This document shows, piece after piece, positions 7,616 through 14,258 of a stretch of DNA of 14,258 nucleotides. How positions within the stretch are numbered: the first letter of the stretch is position 1; each line of letters starts with the position of its first letter. A program made the translations under genes and the position numbers. The notes under the pieces were generated by a model that had not been told where the DNA came from, searched no databases, and saw nothing but the letters and a program-made list of their open reading frames with translations. The DNA comes from an uncultured Lachnospiraceae bacterium (GTDB lineage Bacteria > Bacillota > Clostridia > Lachnospirales > Lachnospiraceae): assembly GCA_946627575.1 (NCBI GenBank), contig CAMOVS010000008.1:1-14258 (forward strand), in the 5' to 3' direction.

Positions 7616-9173
7616 GAATCCAGGAGACCCTGCAGATTCTCCACGCAGATCGGACTACCCTGAGGCCGGCCAGGGCAAGGATACAAAGGACAAATCCTCC
7701 TCCGTTTTCTTACGTCCCTGGCTTTTGTTTACTCCCAGATCGGACCGGAAGATGCGAAGCAATCACAATATGCTGATTACCATGATACCGGTTATGCTGC
7801 TCTTCGGAGTCCTGATTGCCTATCTGGTTCAGTTTCTGCTTTTTAAGGCGGAGAAGACCGTAGCAAGTCCTTATAACCGGAGGATGGCGGAAGCGGGAAA
7901 GGATGTGATCCGGGGCGATATCCTCACCAGGGACGGGGTAGTTCTTGCCCACACCGACGTGGATAAGGAAAATAATGAATACCGCACTTATCCCGAGGGC
8001 AGCAAGTACTTTCACGTGGTGGGTTACGCCAGCCGGGGCATGTCGGGACTGGAGCTGAGCCAGAATTTTGAGCTGCTGACCCCTCATCAGGCCCTGTCGG
8101 AAAAGATTGAGAAAGAAGTGTTCGGCGGAGATAAGAGCCGGGGCAACTCTGTGGTAACGACCCTGGATTCCAGGATCCAGAAACAGGCATGGAAGTCCAT
8201 GAAGGACTGGGGGATTAAGAAGGGGGCGGTTGTCGCTCTCGAGCCTTCCACCGGACGAGTGCTGGCCATGGTTTCCCTGCCGGATTATGATCCGGAAGAC
8301 ATTGATGCTGACTGGGATCAGATTATAGCGGATGAGGGAAGCTCCGTTCTCCTTAACAGGACGGTCTCCGGTCTTTATCCTCCCGGGTCAACCTACAAGA
8401 CGCTGGTAGCGCTGGAATATCTGAGAGAGCATCCGGATCCCGGGGACTTTTCCTATGATTGCAAGGACGGGTCCGAGGTCATTGCTTCCGTGAAAATGAG
8501 TTGCTATGACGGCCAGGAAACTCATGGCAGGATCGGGTTCGAAGAAGCTTACGCCGAATCCTGCAACAAGGCCTTTGCCAGTATGGCGGTCGACCTTAAT
8601 CTGTCTGAATTTGTAAAGCTCAATGAGGAATTTCTCTTTAATGAGAGTATAGACTTTGACCTGCCTGTCAAGAAGAGCCGGTTCAAGCTGACCCGCCAGT
8701 CAAGCAAGAGCCAGATCCCCCAGACGGCCATCGGCCAGGGAGAGACAGAGATCACTCCCCTTCACAATGCTTTGATTATGAGTGCTGTGGCTAACGATGG
8801 TGTTCTCATGAAGCCATATCTGATCGAGAAAGTCGTTGACAGCCAGGGCAACACCGTCAAGACCACCAAACCCAGAGAGTACGACACCCTGATGACCGGG
8901 GCTGAAGCCCGGAAGATGCAGGAACTGACCAGGGCTGTGGTAGAGTCCGGTACCGCTTCCAAGCTTAAGGACGCAGACTACCGGGCCTGCGGAAAGACCG
9001 GTACGGCCGACGTCAAGGATAAGACCCCTCACTCCTGGTTTGTCGGTTATGCCGGAAGGAGCGAAGGAGAGTCTGACATCGTTGTCTGTGTCATTGCGGA
9101 GAACTCGGGATCCGGCAGCCGGGTCGCCGTGCCCATTGCCGGAGAGATTTTTGACGAATATTATTCGGAATAA
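7566..9173 (+). CDS. Class B penicillin-binding protein (D,D-transpeptidase)
   Basis: The product cross-links peptidoglycan stem peptides outside the membrane and should partner the SEDS protein encoded just before it. With the TTG start it has 535 residues: a ~68-residue basic, disordered cytoplasmic part, then one membrane anchor (about 69-93). A short linker domain with RGDILTRDGVVLA (116-128) leads to the transpeptidase domain. All three active-site motifs are present: S275-T-Y-K278 (nucleophile and base), S332-C-N334 and K477-T-G-T480. The short pedestal without a large dimerisation domain resembles PbpA of Actinobacteria and the matching clostridial proteins more than large E. coli PBP2 or FtsI. 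It overlaps the SEDS gene by 50 bases. If ATG 7605 is used, the protein is 522 residues long with the same domains. No clear terminator follows. Confidence 0.9.
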   Translation: MKRREPENTGRALMTSRNPGDPADSPRRSDYPEAGQGKDTKDKSSSVFLRPWLLFTPRSDRKMRSNHNMLITMIPVMLLFGVLIAYLVQFLLFKAEKTVASPYNRRMAEAGKDVIRGDILTRDGVVLAHTDVDKENNEYRTYPEGSKYFHVVGYASRGMSGLELSQNFELLTPHQALSEKIEKEVFGGDKSRGNSVVTTLDSRIQKQAWKSMKDWGIKKGAVVALEPSTGRVLAMVSLPDYDPEDIDADWDQIIADEGSSVLLNRTVSGLYPPGSTYKTLVALEYLREHPDPGDFSYDCKDGSEVIASVKMSCYDGQETHGRIGFEEAYAESCNKAFASMAVDLNLSEFVKLNEEFLFNESIDFDLPVKKSRFKLTRQSSKSQIPQTAIGQGETEITPLHNALIMSAVANDGVLMKPYLIEKVVDSQGNTVKTTKPREYDTLMTGAEARKMQELTRAVVESGTASKLKDADYRACGKTGTADVKDKTPHSWFVGYAGRSEGESDIVVCVIAENSGSGSRVAVPIAGEIFDEYYSE

Positions 9174-9205
9174 ACCGGGAAATCATCTTGAATTGTATTT
9201 GATAA

Positions 9206-9236
9206 GAATTCGACATTGAAAAGTTAGCCCGAATTC
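9206..9236. promoter_or_regulatory. GAATTCG/CGAATTC inverted repeat around the Nudix -35 box
   Basis: GAATTCG (9206-9212) and CGAATTC (9230-9236) are perfect inverted 7-mers separated by 17 bases. The left arm lies just upstream of the -35 box and the right arm lies in the -10/-35 spacer. This is a typical place for a repressor site, with arm centres 24 bases apart. No regulator is identified, and because GAATTC is itself palindromic the arms are also direct repeats. Confidence 0.35.
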
Positions 9237-9244
9237 GCTATAAT
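9216..9244 (+). promoter_or_regulatory. Sigma-A promoter of the Nudix gene
   Basis: TTGAAA (9216-9221), 17 bases and a perfect TATAAT (9239-9244) form a strong promoter 100 bases before the ATG. The leader contains a short GGCAT-g-ATGCC dyad near 9300-9310 and ends in a strong GGGAGGAAG ribosome site. This makes the Nudix gene transcriptionally independent of the wall-synthesis genes before it. Confidence 0.85.
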
Positions 9245-9343
9245 CATATCAAACGTTGACACACCGCATACATCAGCAGGAACCGGAAGACGGAAAGACG
9301 GCATGATGCCGGAAGAACTGCCTGCCGGCCTCGGGAGGAAGAT

Positions 9344-9802
9344 ATGATTAATGCAGTCAGCTGTGGTGGTGTGGTCATATATCGAGGGAAGATACTGTTA
9401 TTGTATAAGAATTACAAAAGAAGATACGATGGCTGGGTACTTCCGAAGGGAACCGTAGAAGACGGGGAAGAGCACACGGAAACAGCGTTGAGAGAAGTGA
9501 AGGAGGAAACAGGGGCTGATGCCCATATCGTCAAGTATATCGGTGAGAGTGAATACAGCTTCAAGGTATACCATAATATGGTGGAGAAGAAGGTGCACTG
9601 GTATCTTATGATGGGAGAAAGCTATTACTCCAAGCCTCAGAAGGAAGAGTATTTTGTAGATTCTGGTTTTTACAAGTTCCATGAAGCCTTTCATTTGCTG
9701 CGTTTTAGCAATGAAAAGCAGATTCTGGAAGAAGCTTATCATGAGTACCAGAGACTGCGAAGAGCAGGAGAGTGGGTCGGTCAGGACGGATACCATTACT
9801 GA
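9344..9802 (+). CDS. Nudix hydrolase
   Basis: Nudix enzymes hydrolyse nucleoside diphosphates linked to another group, using Mg2+ or Mn2+. The 152-residue protein carries a complete Nudix box with no missing residue: G36-x5-E42-x7-R50-E51-V52-x-E54-E55-x-G57-A58. The upstream strand reads SCGGVVIYRGKILLLYKNYKRRYDGWVLPKG. This start (CGGVV...GWVLPKG) is common among small Ap4A/MutT-like Nudix proteins, but the substrate cannot be read from the sequence. The C-terminal half is rich in aromatic and charged residues and includes a likely helix around FSNEKQILEEAYHEYQRLR. The ATG has GGGAGGAAG two bases before it. The gene stands alone between its own promoter and an intrinsic terminator. A TGATGA-ttg-TCATCA hairpin (9800-9814) begins at the stop codon. 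Confidence 0.9.
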   Translation: MINAVSCGGVVIYRGKILLLYKNYKRRYDGWVLPKGTVEDGEEHTETALREVKEETGADAHIVKYIGESEYSFKVYHNMVEKKVHWYLMMGESYYSKPQKEEYFVDSGFYKFHEAFHLLRFSNEKQILEEAYHEYQRLRRAGEWVGQDGYHY

Positions 9803-9873
9803 TGATTGTCATCATGATATGTATGCTGTCCATTATGCTGAACCAGGTCCCTGCAATCCAAGACCTATGGCAG

Positions 9874-9897
9874 AGCCGGCGTAAGCCGGCTTTTGTT
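9874..9897 (+). terminator. Intrinsic terminator after the Nudix gene
   Basis: A perfect 7-base stem, AGCCGGC (9874-9880) and GCCGGCT (9885-9891), closes a GTAA tetraloop and is followed by TTTTGTT. The GC-rich stem, GNRA loop and U-rich tail are typical of Rho-independent termination. It separates the Nudix unit from the regulator-ior unit. Confidence 0.85.
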
Positions 9898-9924
9898 ATG
9901 CCTTTACACTGTCACACTTCAAAG

Positions 9925-10001
9925 TATTGAATTTTTTTGTTTACTTACAGGATGAGCCATGCTATAATTTAAAAATGCGTATATGAATCAGCTATTCAAT
10001 A
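9925..10001. promoter_or_regulatory. TGAAT/ATTCA half-sites around the regulator promoter (candidate operator)
   Basis: TATTGAAT (9925-9932) and ATTCAATA (9994-10001) are perfect inverted 8-mers that bracket the promoter. The right copy is also part of a tighter dyad, TGAAT (9984-9988), cagct, ATTCA (9994-9998), between the -10 box and the ribosome site. Three copies of one half-site around a promoter that drives a DNA-binding protein suggest autoregulation. This is inference, because the AT-rich sequence raises the chance of coincidence. Confidence 0.35.
9940..9968 (+). promoter_or_regulatory. Extended -10 promoter of the TrpR-like/ior/paaK unit
   Basis: TATAAT (9963-9968) is preceded by TGC (9960-9962), which makes an extended -10 element. 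A weaker -35, TTTACT (9940-9945), lies at exactly 17 bases. It is about 45 bases ahead of the regulator ATG. With no terminator visible downstream, it probably also reads into iorA, iorB and possibly paaK. Confidence 0.75.
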
Positions 10002-10013
10002 GGGGGAGACTAT

Positions 10014-10313
10014 ATGGCGAAGCGTGTAGCAAGGGAGAGAAAAATCGCGATGTATAAGGCGATTCTGGAACTCAGCAGCCTGGAAGACTGCTGTGATTTT
10101 TTTGAGGATCTCTGCGCGGTAACCGAGCTGAGATCCATGGAACAGCGCTACGAAGTGGCCAGGATGCTTATGCAGGACAAGGTATATACCGAGATCATGC
10201 AAAAGACCAATGCCAGTTCGGCTACCATCAGCAGAGTCAACCGTATGCTCAATTCCGGCACGGGATGTCTGGCCGGGATTATTGAGAAAATGGAAGATTC
10301 CGAAGCCGATTAG
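10014..10313 (+). CDS. YerC/TrpR-family DNA-binding regulator
   Basis: This 99-residue all-helical protein belongs to the TrpR-like YerC/YecD family. The helix-turn-helix lies at about 57-79 (KVYTEIMQKTNASSATISRV), with SSATISRVNRML the family's hallmark. The N-terminal part (LEDCCDFFEDLCAVTELRSMEQRYEVARML) matches the dimerising helices of TrpR-type repressors. E. coli TrpR binds tryptophan as corepressor. YerC proteins are poorly characterised, and I cannot tell from sequence whether this one senses an amino acid. GGGGGAGA lies five to six bases before the ATG. It is the first gene of a unit whose next genes, iorA and iorB, handle aromatic 2-oxo acids; the 63-base gap has no terminator. It may repress its own promoter and the aromatic genes, which is a contextual inference. 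Confidence 0.85.
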   Translation: MAKRVARERKIAMYKAILELSSLEDCCDFFEDLCAVTELRSMEQRYEVARMLMQDKVYTEIMQKTNASSATISRVNRMLNSGTGCLAGIIEKMEDSEAD

Positions 10314-10376
10314 AAAGAGATGTAGCAGGAAGGTGCAGACCAAAGGGTATCATGGAATTAGAAAGGATAGATTAGC

Positions 10377-12104
10377 ATGAAACAACTTATGTTAGGCAAC
10401 AAAGCATTTGCCAGGGGGCTGTACGAAGCGGGATGCAGCGTGGTATCCAGCTATCCGGGAACTCCCAGCACAGAGGTGACGGAAGAAGTCGCCAAATACG
10501 ACGAAGTATATTGCGAGTGGGCGCCCAATGAGAAGGTGGCCATGGAAGTGGCTTTCGGCGCTTCCGTTGCAGGAAAGAGAAGCTTCTGCGGCATGAAGCA
10601 TGTCGGACTCAATGTAGCGGCTGATCCCCTCTATACATTGTCCTATACCGGAGTTAACGCAGGTATGGTGATTTGCGTTGCAGACGACGCCGGCATGCAT
10701 TCTTCTCAGAATGAGCAGGATTCCCGTCATCACGCCATCGCTTCCAAGGTGCCCATGCTGGAGCCCTCCGATTCGGAGGAGGCATTGGAGTTTGCCAAAA
10801 GAGCTTTTGAACTCTCGGAAGAGTACGATACACCTGTCATTATCAAGATGTGTACCAGGGTGGCTCATTCCCAGAGTCTGGTAGAGACCGGGGAAAGGAT
10901 CCTTCCACCGGTCAAACCCTATGAGAAGAATATAGCCAAGTATGTTATGATGCCGGGCAATGCCATCCGCCGTCATCCCATCGTGGAAGAGCGTACCAGG
11001 AAGCTGACAGCCCTGGCCAACGACTGCTATTTTAACCGGGTGGAGATGGGAGATACCGGTCTTGGTATCATCACCGGGTCTACCAGCTACCAGTATGCCA
11101 AAGAAGTCTTCGGGGATAAGGCCAGCATCTTAAAGATCGGTATGTCTAATCCCCTTCCGGATCAGCTGATCCTGGACTTTGCCGCTAAGGTTGATAAGCT
11201 GGTTATCATCGAGGAGCTGGATCCGGTTATCGAGAACCACTGCAAGGCTCTGGGACTGGAAGTGACCGGCAAGGATGTCCTTCCCATGGAAGGGGAGTAT
11301 TCCCAGAACCTGATCGCCGAAAAACTGGGCGTGGAAGTTCCCAAAAGCCTGTCTCTGGGTGAAGCCCTCCCCGGAAGGCCGCCCATGATGTGTGCCGGAT
11401 GTCCTCACAGAGGTCTTTTCTATACTCTTTCCAAAAATAAATGCACGGTACTGGGAGATATCGGCTGCTATACACTGGGCGCCGTGCCGCCTTTGGCCGC
11501 CATTGAGACCACACTTTGCATGGGCGCCTCCATCAGCGGCCTCCACGGCTTTAATAAAGCCCTTGGCAAGGAGAGCGAGGGAAAGACCGTTGCCGTTATC
11601 GGTGACTCTACCTTTATGCATTCCGGCATGACCGGCCTGGCCAATATCGCCTACAATCAGAGCAATTCCACCGTCATCATCCTGGACAACTCTATCACAG
11701 GCATGACGGGCCACCAGCAGAATCCTACGACCGGTTATAACATCAAGGGAGATCCGGCCGGTAAGATCGATCTGGAAGCTCTCTGTAAGGCTATGGGGTT
11801 CCACCGTGTCCGCGTGGTAGATCCCTATAATCTGGCAGAGTGTGATCAGGCCGTCAAAGAAGAGCTGGCAGCCGATGAAGCATCCGTGATCATCAGCCGC
11901 CGTCCCTGTGTTCTGCTCAAATATGTCAAGCACAATCCGCCCCTTCATGTGGAAAAGGACAAGTGCGTGGGCTGCCGGTCCTGCATGCGCCTGGGCTGCC
12001 CGGCCTTAAGCTTCCGGGACAAAAAGGCTGTCGTGGATGATACTCTTTGTGTAGGCTGCGGCGTATGTCAGCAGCTGTGCCGGTTTGATGCATTACAGAG
12101 CTGA
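10377..12104 (+). CDS. iorA: Indolepyruvate:ferredoxin oxidoreductase, alpha subunit
   Basis: IorA with IorB oxidatively decarboxylates arylpyruvates (from Trp, Phe, Tyr) to arylacetyl-CoA and reduces ferredoxin; the reaction is reversible. The 575-residue subunit has the expected order. The N-terminal pyrimidine-binding half contains YPGTPSTEV and EWAPNEKVAMEVAFGAS. A middle domain follows, then the thiamine-diphosphate-binding half with CAGCPHRG, GDIGCYTLG and the GDS (409-411)...DN (437-438) motif. The C-terminus holds two [4Fe-4S] sites. Cysteines 530, 533, 536 and 541 fit CxxCxxCx4CP; cysteines 558, 561, 564 and 568 fit CxxCxxCx3C. All eight cluster ligands are present. GAAAGGAT lies about 8 bases before the ATG. 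It is followed 13 bases later by iorB, the normal partner order. Confidence 0.95.
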   Translation: MKQLMLGNKAFARGLYEAGCSVVSSYPGTPSTEVTEEVAKYDEVYCEWAPNEKVAMEVAFGASVAGKRSFCGMKHVGLNVAADPLYTLSYTGVNAGMVICVADDAGMHSSQNEQDSRHHAIASKVPMLEPSDSEEALEFAKRAFELSEEYDTPVIIKMCTRVAHSQSLVETGERILPPVKPYEKNIAKYVMMPGNAIRRHPIVEERTRKLTALANDCYFNRVEMGDTGLGIITGSTSYQYAKEVFGDKASILKIGMSNPLPDQLILDFAAKVDKLVIIEELDPVIENHCKALGLEVTGKDVLPMEGEYSQNLIAEKLGVEVPKSLSLGEALPGRPPMMCAGCPHRGLFYTLSKNKCTVLGDIGCYTLGAVPPLAAIETTLCMGASISGLHGFNKALGKESEGKTVAVIGDSTFMHSGMTGLANIAYNQSNSTVIILDNSITGMTGHQQNPTTGYNIKGDPAGKIDLEALCKAMGFHRVRVVDPYNLAECDQAVKEELAADEASVIISRRPCVLLKYVKHNPPLHVEKDKCVGCRSCMRLGCPALSFRDKKAVVDDTLCVGCGVCQQLCRFDALQS

Positions 12105-12117
12105 GGAGGGATGGACT

Positions 12118-12684
12118 ATGACGAAGAACATTATGATTGTCGGTGTCGGAGGGCAGGGTTCCCTTCTCGCCAGCAAATTATTAGGATATCTGCTGCTAAC
12201 GGAAGGCTATGATGTTAAAGTATCCGAGGTTCACGGTATGAGCCAGAGGGGCGGCAGTGTGGTTACCTATGTACGTTTTGGAGATAAGGTATACTCCCCC
12301 ATCATTGATAAGGGAGAAGCGGACTTTATCGTTTCCTTCGAGCAGCTGGAAGCGGCCCGCTATATCGACTATCTCAGGCCGGACGGCAGGGTTGTCGTCA
12401 ACACCCAGCAGATTGATCCCATGCCCGTCATCACGGGAGCAGCCTCCTATCCGGAGAACCTGATCGGGAAAATGAAGGACCTGGGTCTGAATGTAGATGC
12501 TATGGACTGCCTGTCTCTGGCTAATGAGGCAGGATCTGCCAAGGCGGTTAATATCGTTCTTATGGGCAGGCTGTCAAGATATTTTGATATACCGGTAGAT
12601 AAATGGAAAAAGGCTATCGAAGACTGCGTCCCTGAGAAGTTCCGGGAACTGAATCTGAAAGCCTTTGATTTGGGGAGAGCATAA
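12118..12684 (+). CDS. iorB: Indolepyruvate:ferredoxin oxidoreductase, beta subunit
   Basis: IorB is the gamma-type (POR/KOR) domain subunit that completes the arylpyruvate oxidoreductase with IorA. The 188-residue product begins MTKNIMIVGVGGQGSLLASK, the family's dinucleotide-type glycine motif, followed by VKVSEVHGMSQRGGSVVTYVRFG. Both are conserved in IorB and related oxidoreductase gamma subunits. ATG 12118 is chosen because GAGGAGGG sits just upstream and the conserved N-terminus follows at once. The longer in-frame start at 12085 would overlap iorA and put the ribosome site inside the gene. The 13-base gap to iorA suggests coupled synthesis of the two subunits. The next gene, paaK, starts 222 bases later. 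Confidence 0.93.
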   Translation: MTKNIMIVGVGGQGSLLASKLLGYLLLTEGYDVKVSEVHGMSQRGGSVVTYVRFGDKVYSPIIDKGEADFIVSFEQLEAARYIDYLRPDGRVVVNTQQIDPMPVITGAASYPENLIGKMKDLGLNVDAMDCLSLANEAGSAKAVNIVLMGRLSRYFDIPVDKWKKAIEDCVPEKFRELNLKAFDLGRA

Positions 12685-12906
12685 AAGAAAAAACGGGGCA
12701 GGGCAACTTTGGGGAAGGATAGCCTGGATTATTGAAAAAAACGTGGCTCACGCCAGGACGATGTATACAGTATGAACCTTTATCCGAAGAGGGTCGGGTT
12801 GAGGAAATATCTTCCTGCATATCAGCCGGCAGGCTGATGAAAAAAGAAAGAAAATCTTTAAGCATGAAATTAGAGGATACCATGATGAAAGACAGGAGAA
12901 GAAATC
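12685..12906 (+). other. 222-base gap before paaK with small hairpins
   Basis: No gene, T-tract terminator or convincing promoter is visible. A TTGAAA (12732-12737) has no matching -10 at normal spacing. Two neighbouring stems precede the paaK ribosome site. AGGAA-atatc-TTCCT lies near 12802-12816, and TCAGCC (12822-12827) and GGCTGA (12832-12837) close a GGCA loop. They could be leader structure or an RNA processing point. The short open frame starting at 12732 overlaps paaK and has no family resemblance. Confidence 0.3.
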
Positions 12907-14211
12907 ATGAAGAACTATTACCAGCCCGAGATCGAAACCATGCCCACAGCCCAGCTCCGCCAGCTGCAGAGTGACAAATTGGTTAAGCAGATTGCCCATG
13001 TCTATGACAATTGCAAGGCATACCGTGAGAAGATGGACCAGGCCGGCCTTAAGCCCGAGGATATCCATGGCATTGAAGACATCGGCAAACTTCCCTTCGT
13101 CACCAAAGACGATCTCAAGGAAGCCTACCCCTACGGCTATCTGTCCGTGCCTCTGTCTGACTGTGTCAGAATCCAGTCGACCAGCGGTACCACCGGAAAG
13201 AGGGTTGTAGCCTTCTATAGCCAGGAAGACATCGATATCTGGGATGAATGCTGTGCCCGGGCTATTGTTGCAGCCGGAGGAACCAAGGATGATGTTGTGC
13301 ATGTCTGCTATGGCTATGGTTTGTTTACAGGCGGCCCGGGTCTCAACGGAGGTTCCCACATGGTTGGCAGCCTGACCCTTCCCATGTCCTCGGGAAATAC
13401 GGATCGCCAGCTCCAGTTTATGACGGACCTGGGCTCGACCATCATCTGCTGCACGCCTTCCTATGCGGCCAATCTCGGCGAAGCCATCACGGAAAGAGGC
13501 CTGAAAGACCAGATCAAACTGAAGGCCGGCATCTTCGGGGCTGAGCCCTGGACCGAGGAGATGCGCCGGGATATTGAAGCAACCCTGGGCATCAAAGCCT
13601 ATGATATCTATGGCCTGACAGAGATCTCCGGACCTGGCGTATCCTTCGAGTGCGAGGAGCAGGGCGGCATGCACATCCAGGAAGACCACTTCTATGCAGA
13701 GATTATCAATCCGGAGACAGGGGAAGCCCTTCCCGACGGCGAGATCGGGGAGCTGGTATTCACCAGCCTTGACAAAAAGGCATATCCCCTGATCCGCTAC
13801 CGGACCCGGGATCTCTGCTATCTGACCCGGGAGAAATGCTCCTGCGGAAGAACCCATGTCCGCATGCATAAGCCCATGGGACGATCCGATGATATGATGG
13901 TAGTGAAAGGTGTCAATGTATGGCCTTCCCAGATCGAGCAGGTACTCTTTGACCAGGGCTATCAGGCCAACTACCAGATTATGGTTGACCGTGTCGATAA
14001 CCGCGATACCATCGAGGTTCAGGTGGAAATGACTCCGGAGATGCAGAAGCAGAGAGATATCTCTGTGGAAAGCAGAGAGAAGAAGGTTGTAGCGGGCCTT
14101 AAGTCCATGCTGGGCATCAAGGTGGATGTCAAGGTGCTCCAGCCCAAGTCCATTGTCCGCAGTGAGGGCAAAGCGGTTCGGGTTGTCGATAAACGAGACC
14201 TTTATAAATAA
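12907..14211 (+). CDS. paaK: Phenylacetate-CoA ligase family protein (AMP-forming)
   Basis: PaaK activates phenylacetate or related arylacetates to CoA thioesters with ATP, releasing AMP and pyrophosphate. The 434-residue length is normal. The adenylate-binding loop is STSGTTGK (91-98). YGLTE (235-239) is the conserved adenylating motif, with GAEPWTEEMR before it. YRTRDLCYL and a CSCGRTH pair (C311, C313) precede the small C-terminal domain. SDDMMVVKGVNVWPSQIE then carries the conserved lysine region. PaaK-type proteins lie next to ior genes in many anaerobes. AGGAG lies eight bases before the ATG. With iorAB it can link arylpyruvate, arylacetyl-CoA and arylacetate; the direction of flow cannot be told from sequence. 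Exact substrate preference (phenylacetate, indoleacetate or 4-hydroxyphenylacetate) is also unresolved. Confidence 0.92.
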   Translation: MKNYYQPEIETMPTAQLRQLQSDKLVKQIAHVYDNCKAYREKMDQAGLKPEDIHGIEDIGKLPFVTKDDLKEAYPYGYLSVPLSDCVRIQSTSGTTGKRVVAFYSQEDIDIWDECCARAIVAAGGTKDDVVHVCYGYGLFTGGPGLNGGSHMVGSLTLPMSSGNTDRQLQFMTDLGSTIICCTPSYAANLGEAITERGLKDQIKLKAGIFGAEPWTEEMRRDIEATLGIKAYDIYGLTEISGPGVSFECEEQGGMHIQEDHFYAEIINPETGEALPDGEIGELVFTSLDKKAYPLIRYRTRDLCYLTREKCSCGRTHVRMHKPMGRSDDMMVVKGVNVWPSQIEQVLFDQGYQANYQIMVDRVDNRDTIEVQVEMTPEMQKQRDISVESREKKVVAGLKSMLGIKVDVKVLQPKSIVRSEGKAVRVVDKRDLYK

Positions 14212-14238
14212 GATCTTTCATGGTATTGTATATCAGAT

Positions 14239-14252
14239 GGGAGATGACTCCC
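14239..14252 (+). other. Short hairpin after paaK at the window edge
   Basis: GGGAG (14239-14243) and CTCCC (14248-14252) close an ATGA loop 27 bases after the paaK stop codon. The window ends six bases later with a C/T-rich stretch, so I cannot see whether a U-tract follows. It may be the start of a terminator. Confidence 0.3.
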
Positions 14253-14258
14253 TCCTCT

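Noticed and set aside
11130..11948. 272-codon minus-strand open frame opposite iorA
   Set aside because: It is antisense to the thiamine-binding half of iorA and has no recognisable domain or ribosome site.
12748..13869. Long 373-codon open frame on the minus strand opposite paaK
   Set aside because: It lies antisense to a gene with all PaaK motifs, its translation shows no recognisable domain, and such frames are common shadows in codon-biased genes.
1..14258. CRISPR array, insertion sequence, prophage or toxin-antitoxin genes
   Set aside because: No regularly spaced repeats, transposase motifs, terminal inverted repeats or small toxin pairs were seen. Gene content and base composition look uniform and chromosomal.

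Overview
The window looks like chromosome of a Gram-positive anaerobe of the class Clostridia, most likely Lachnospiraceae or a close relative. This is inferred from gene content, from the order ruvA-ruvB-zapA-U32 peptidase-FtsW/RodA-class B PBP, from purine-rich Shine-Dalgarno sites and TTGaca/TATAAT promoters, and from ferredoxin-linked metabolism. It is not proved by any marker gene. Apart from one gene cut by the left edge, everything recognisable is on the + strand. I see no mobile element, CRISPR array, tRNA or rRNA.

Region 1 (1-483, minus strand): the 5' part of a YprB-like DEDD exonuclease gene, read divergently from the rest.

Region 2 (about 625-9173): a probable housekeeping transcription unit with a clear sigma-A promoter at 625-653. 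It holds ruvA and ruvB (Holliday-junction branch migration), zapA (Z-ring assembly), a U32-family protein of the RlhA/YdcP type, a SEDS glycosyltransferase (FtsW/RodA family) with a long hydrophilic C-terminal tail, and a class B penicillin-binding protein. The PBP starts at TTG inside the SEDS gene, behind a strong Shine-Dalgarno. SEDS plus class B PBP is the standard septal or lateral peptidoglycan synthase pair. With zapA close by, the cluster couples DNA repair genes to cell division and wall genes.

Region 3 (9216-9897): a Nudix hydrolase gene with its own strong promoter and a good intrinsic terminator, so an independent unit.

Region 4 (9940-14211): an extended -10 promoter drives a small TrpR/YerC-family regulator. 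It is followed without a visible terminator by iorA and iorB (indolepyruvate:ferredoxin oxidoreductase) and paaK (AMP-forming arylacetate-CoA ligase). IorAB and PaaK together interconvert arylpyruvates, arylacetyl-CoA and arylacetates. The module can either ferment aromatic amino acids to arylacetates or salvage arylacetates into aromatic amino acids. A TrpR-type gene heading this unit is the most interesting association in the window. The promoter is surrounded by repeated TGAAT/ATTCA half-sites that could be its operator.

No gap between genes exceeds 300 bases; the largest gaps (484-723, 12685-12906, 9803-10013) are described under the regulatory entries. The genes are intact, and nothing here is clearly a previously undescribed system. 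The regulator-ior-paaK unit and the tail on the SEDS protein deserve follow-up.
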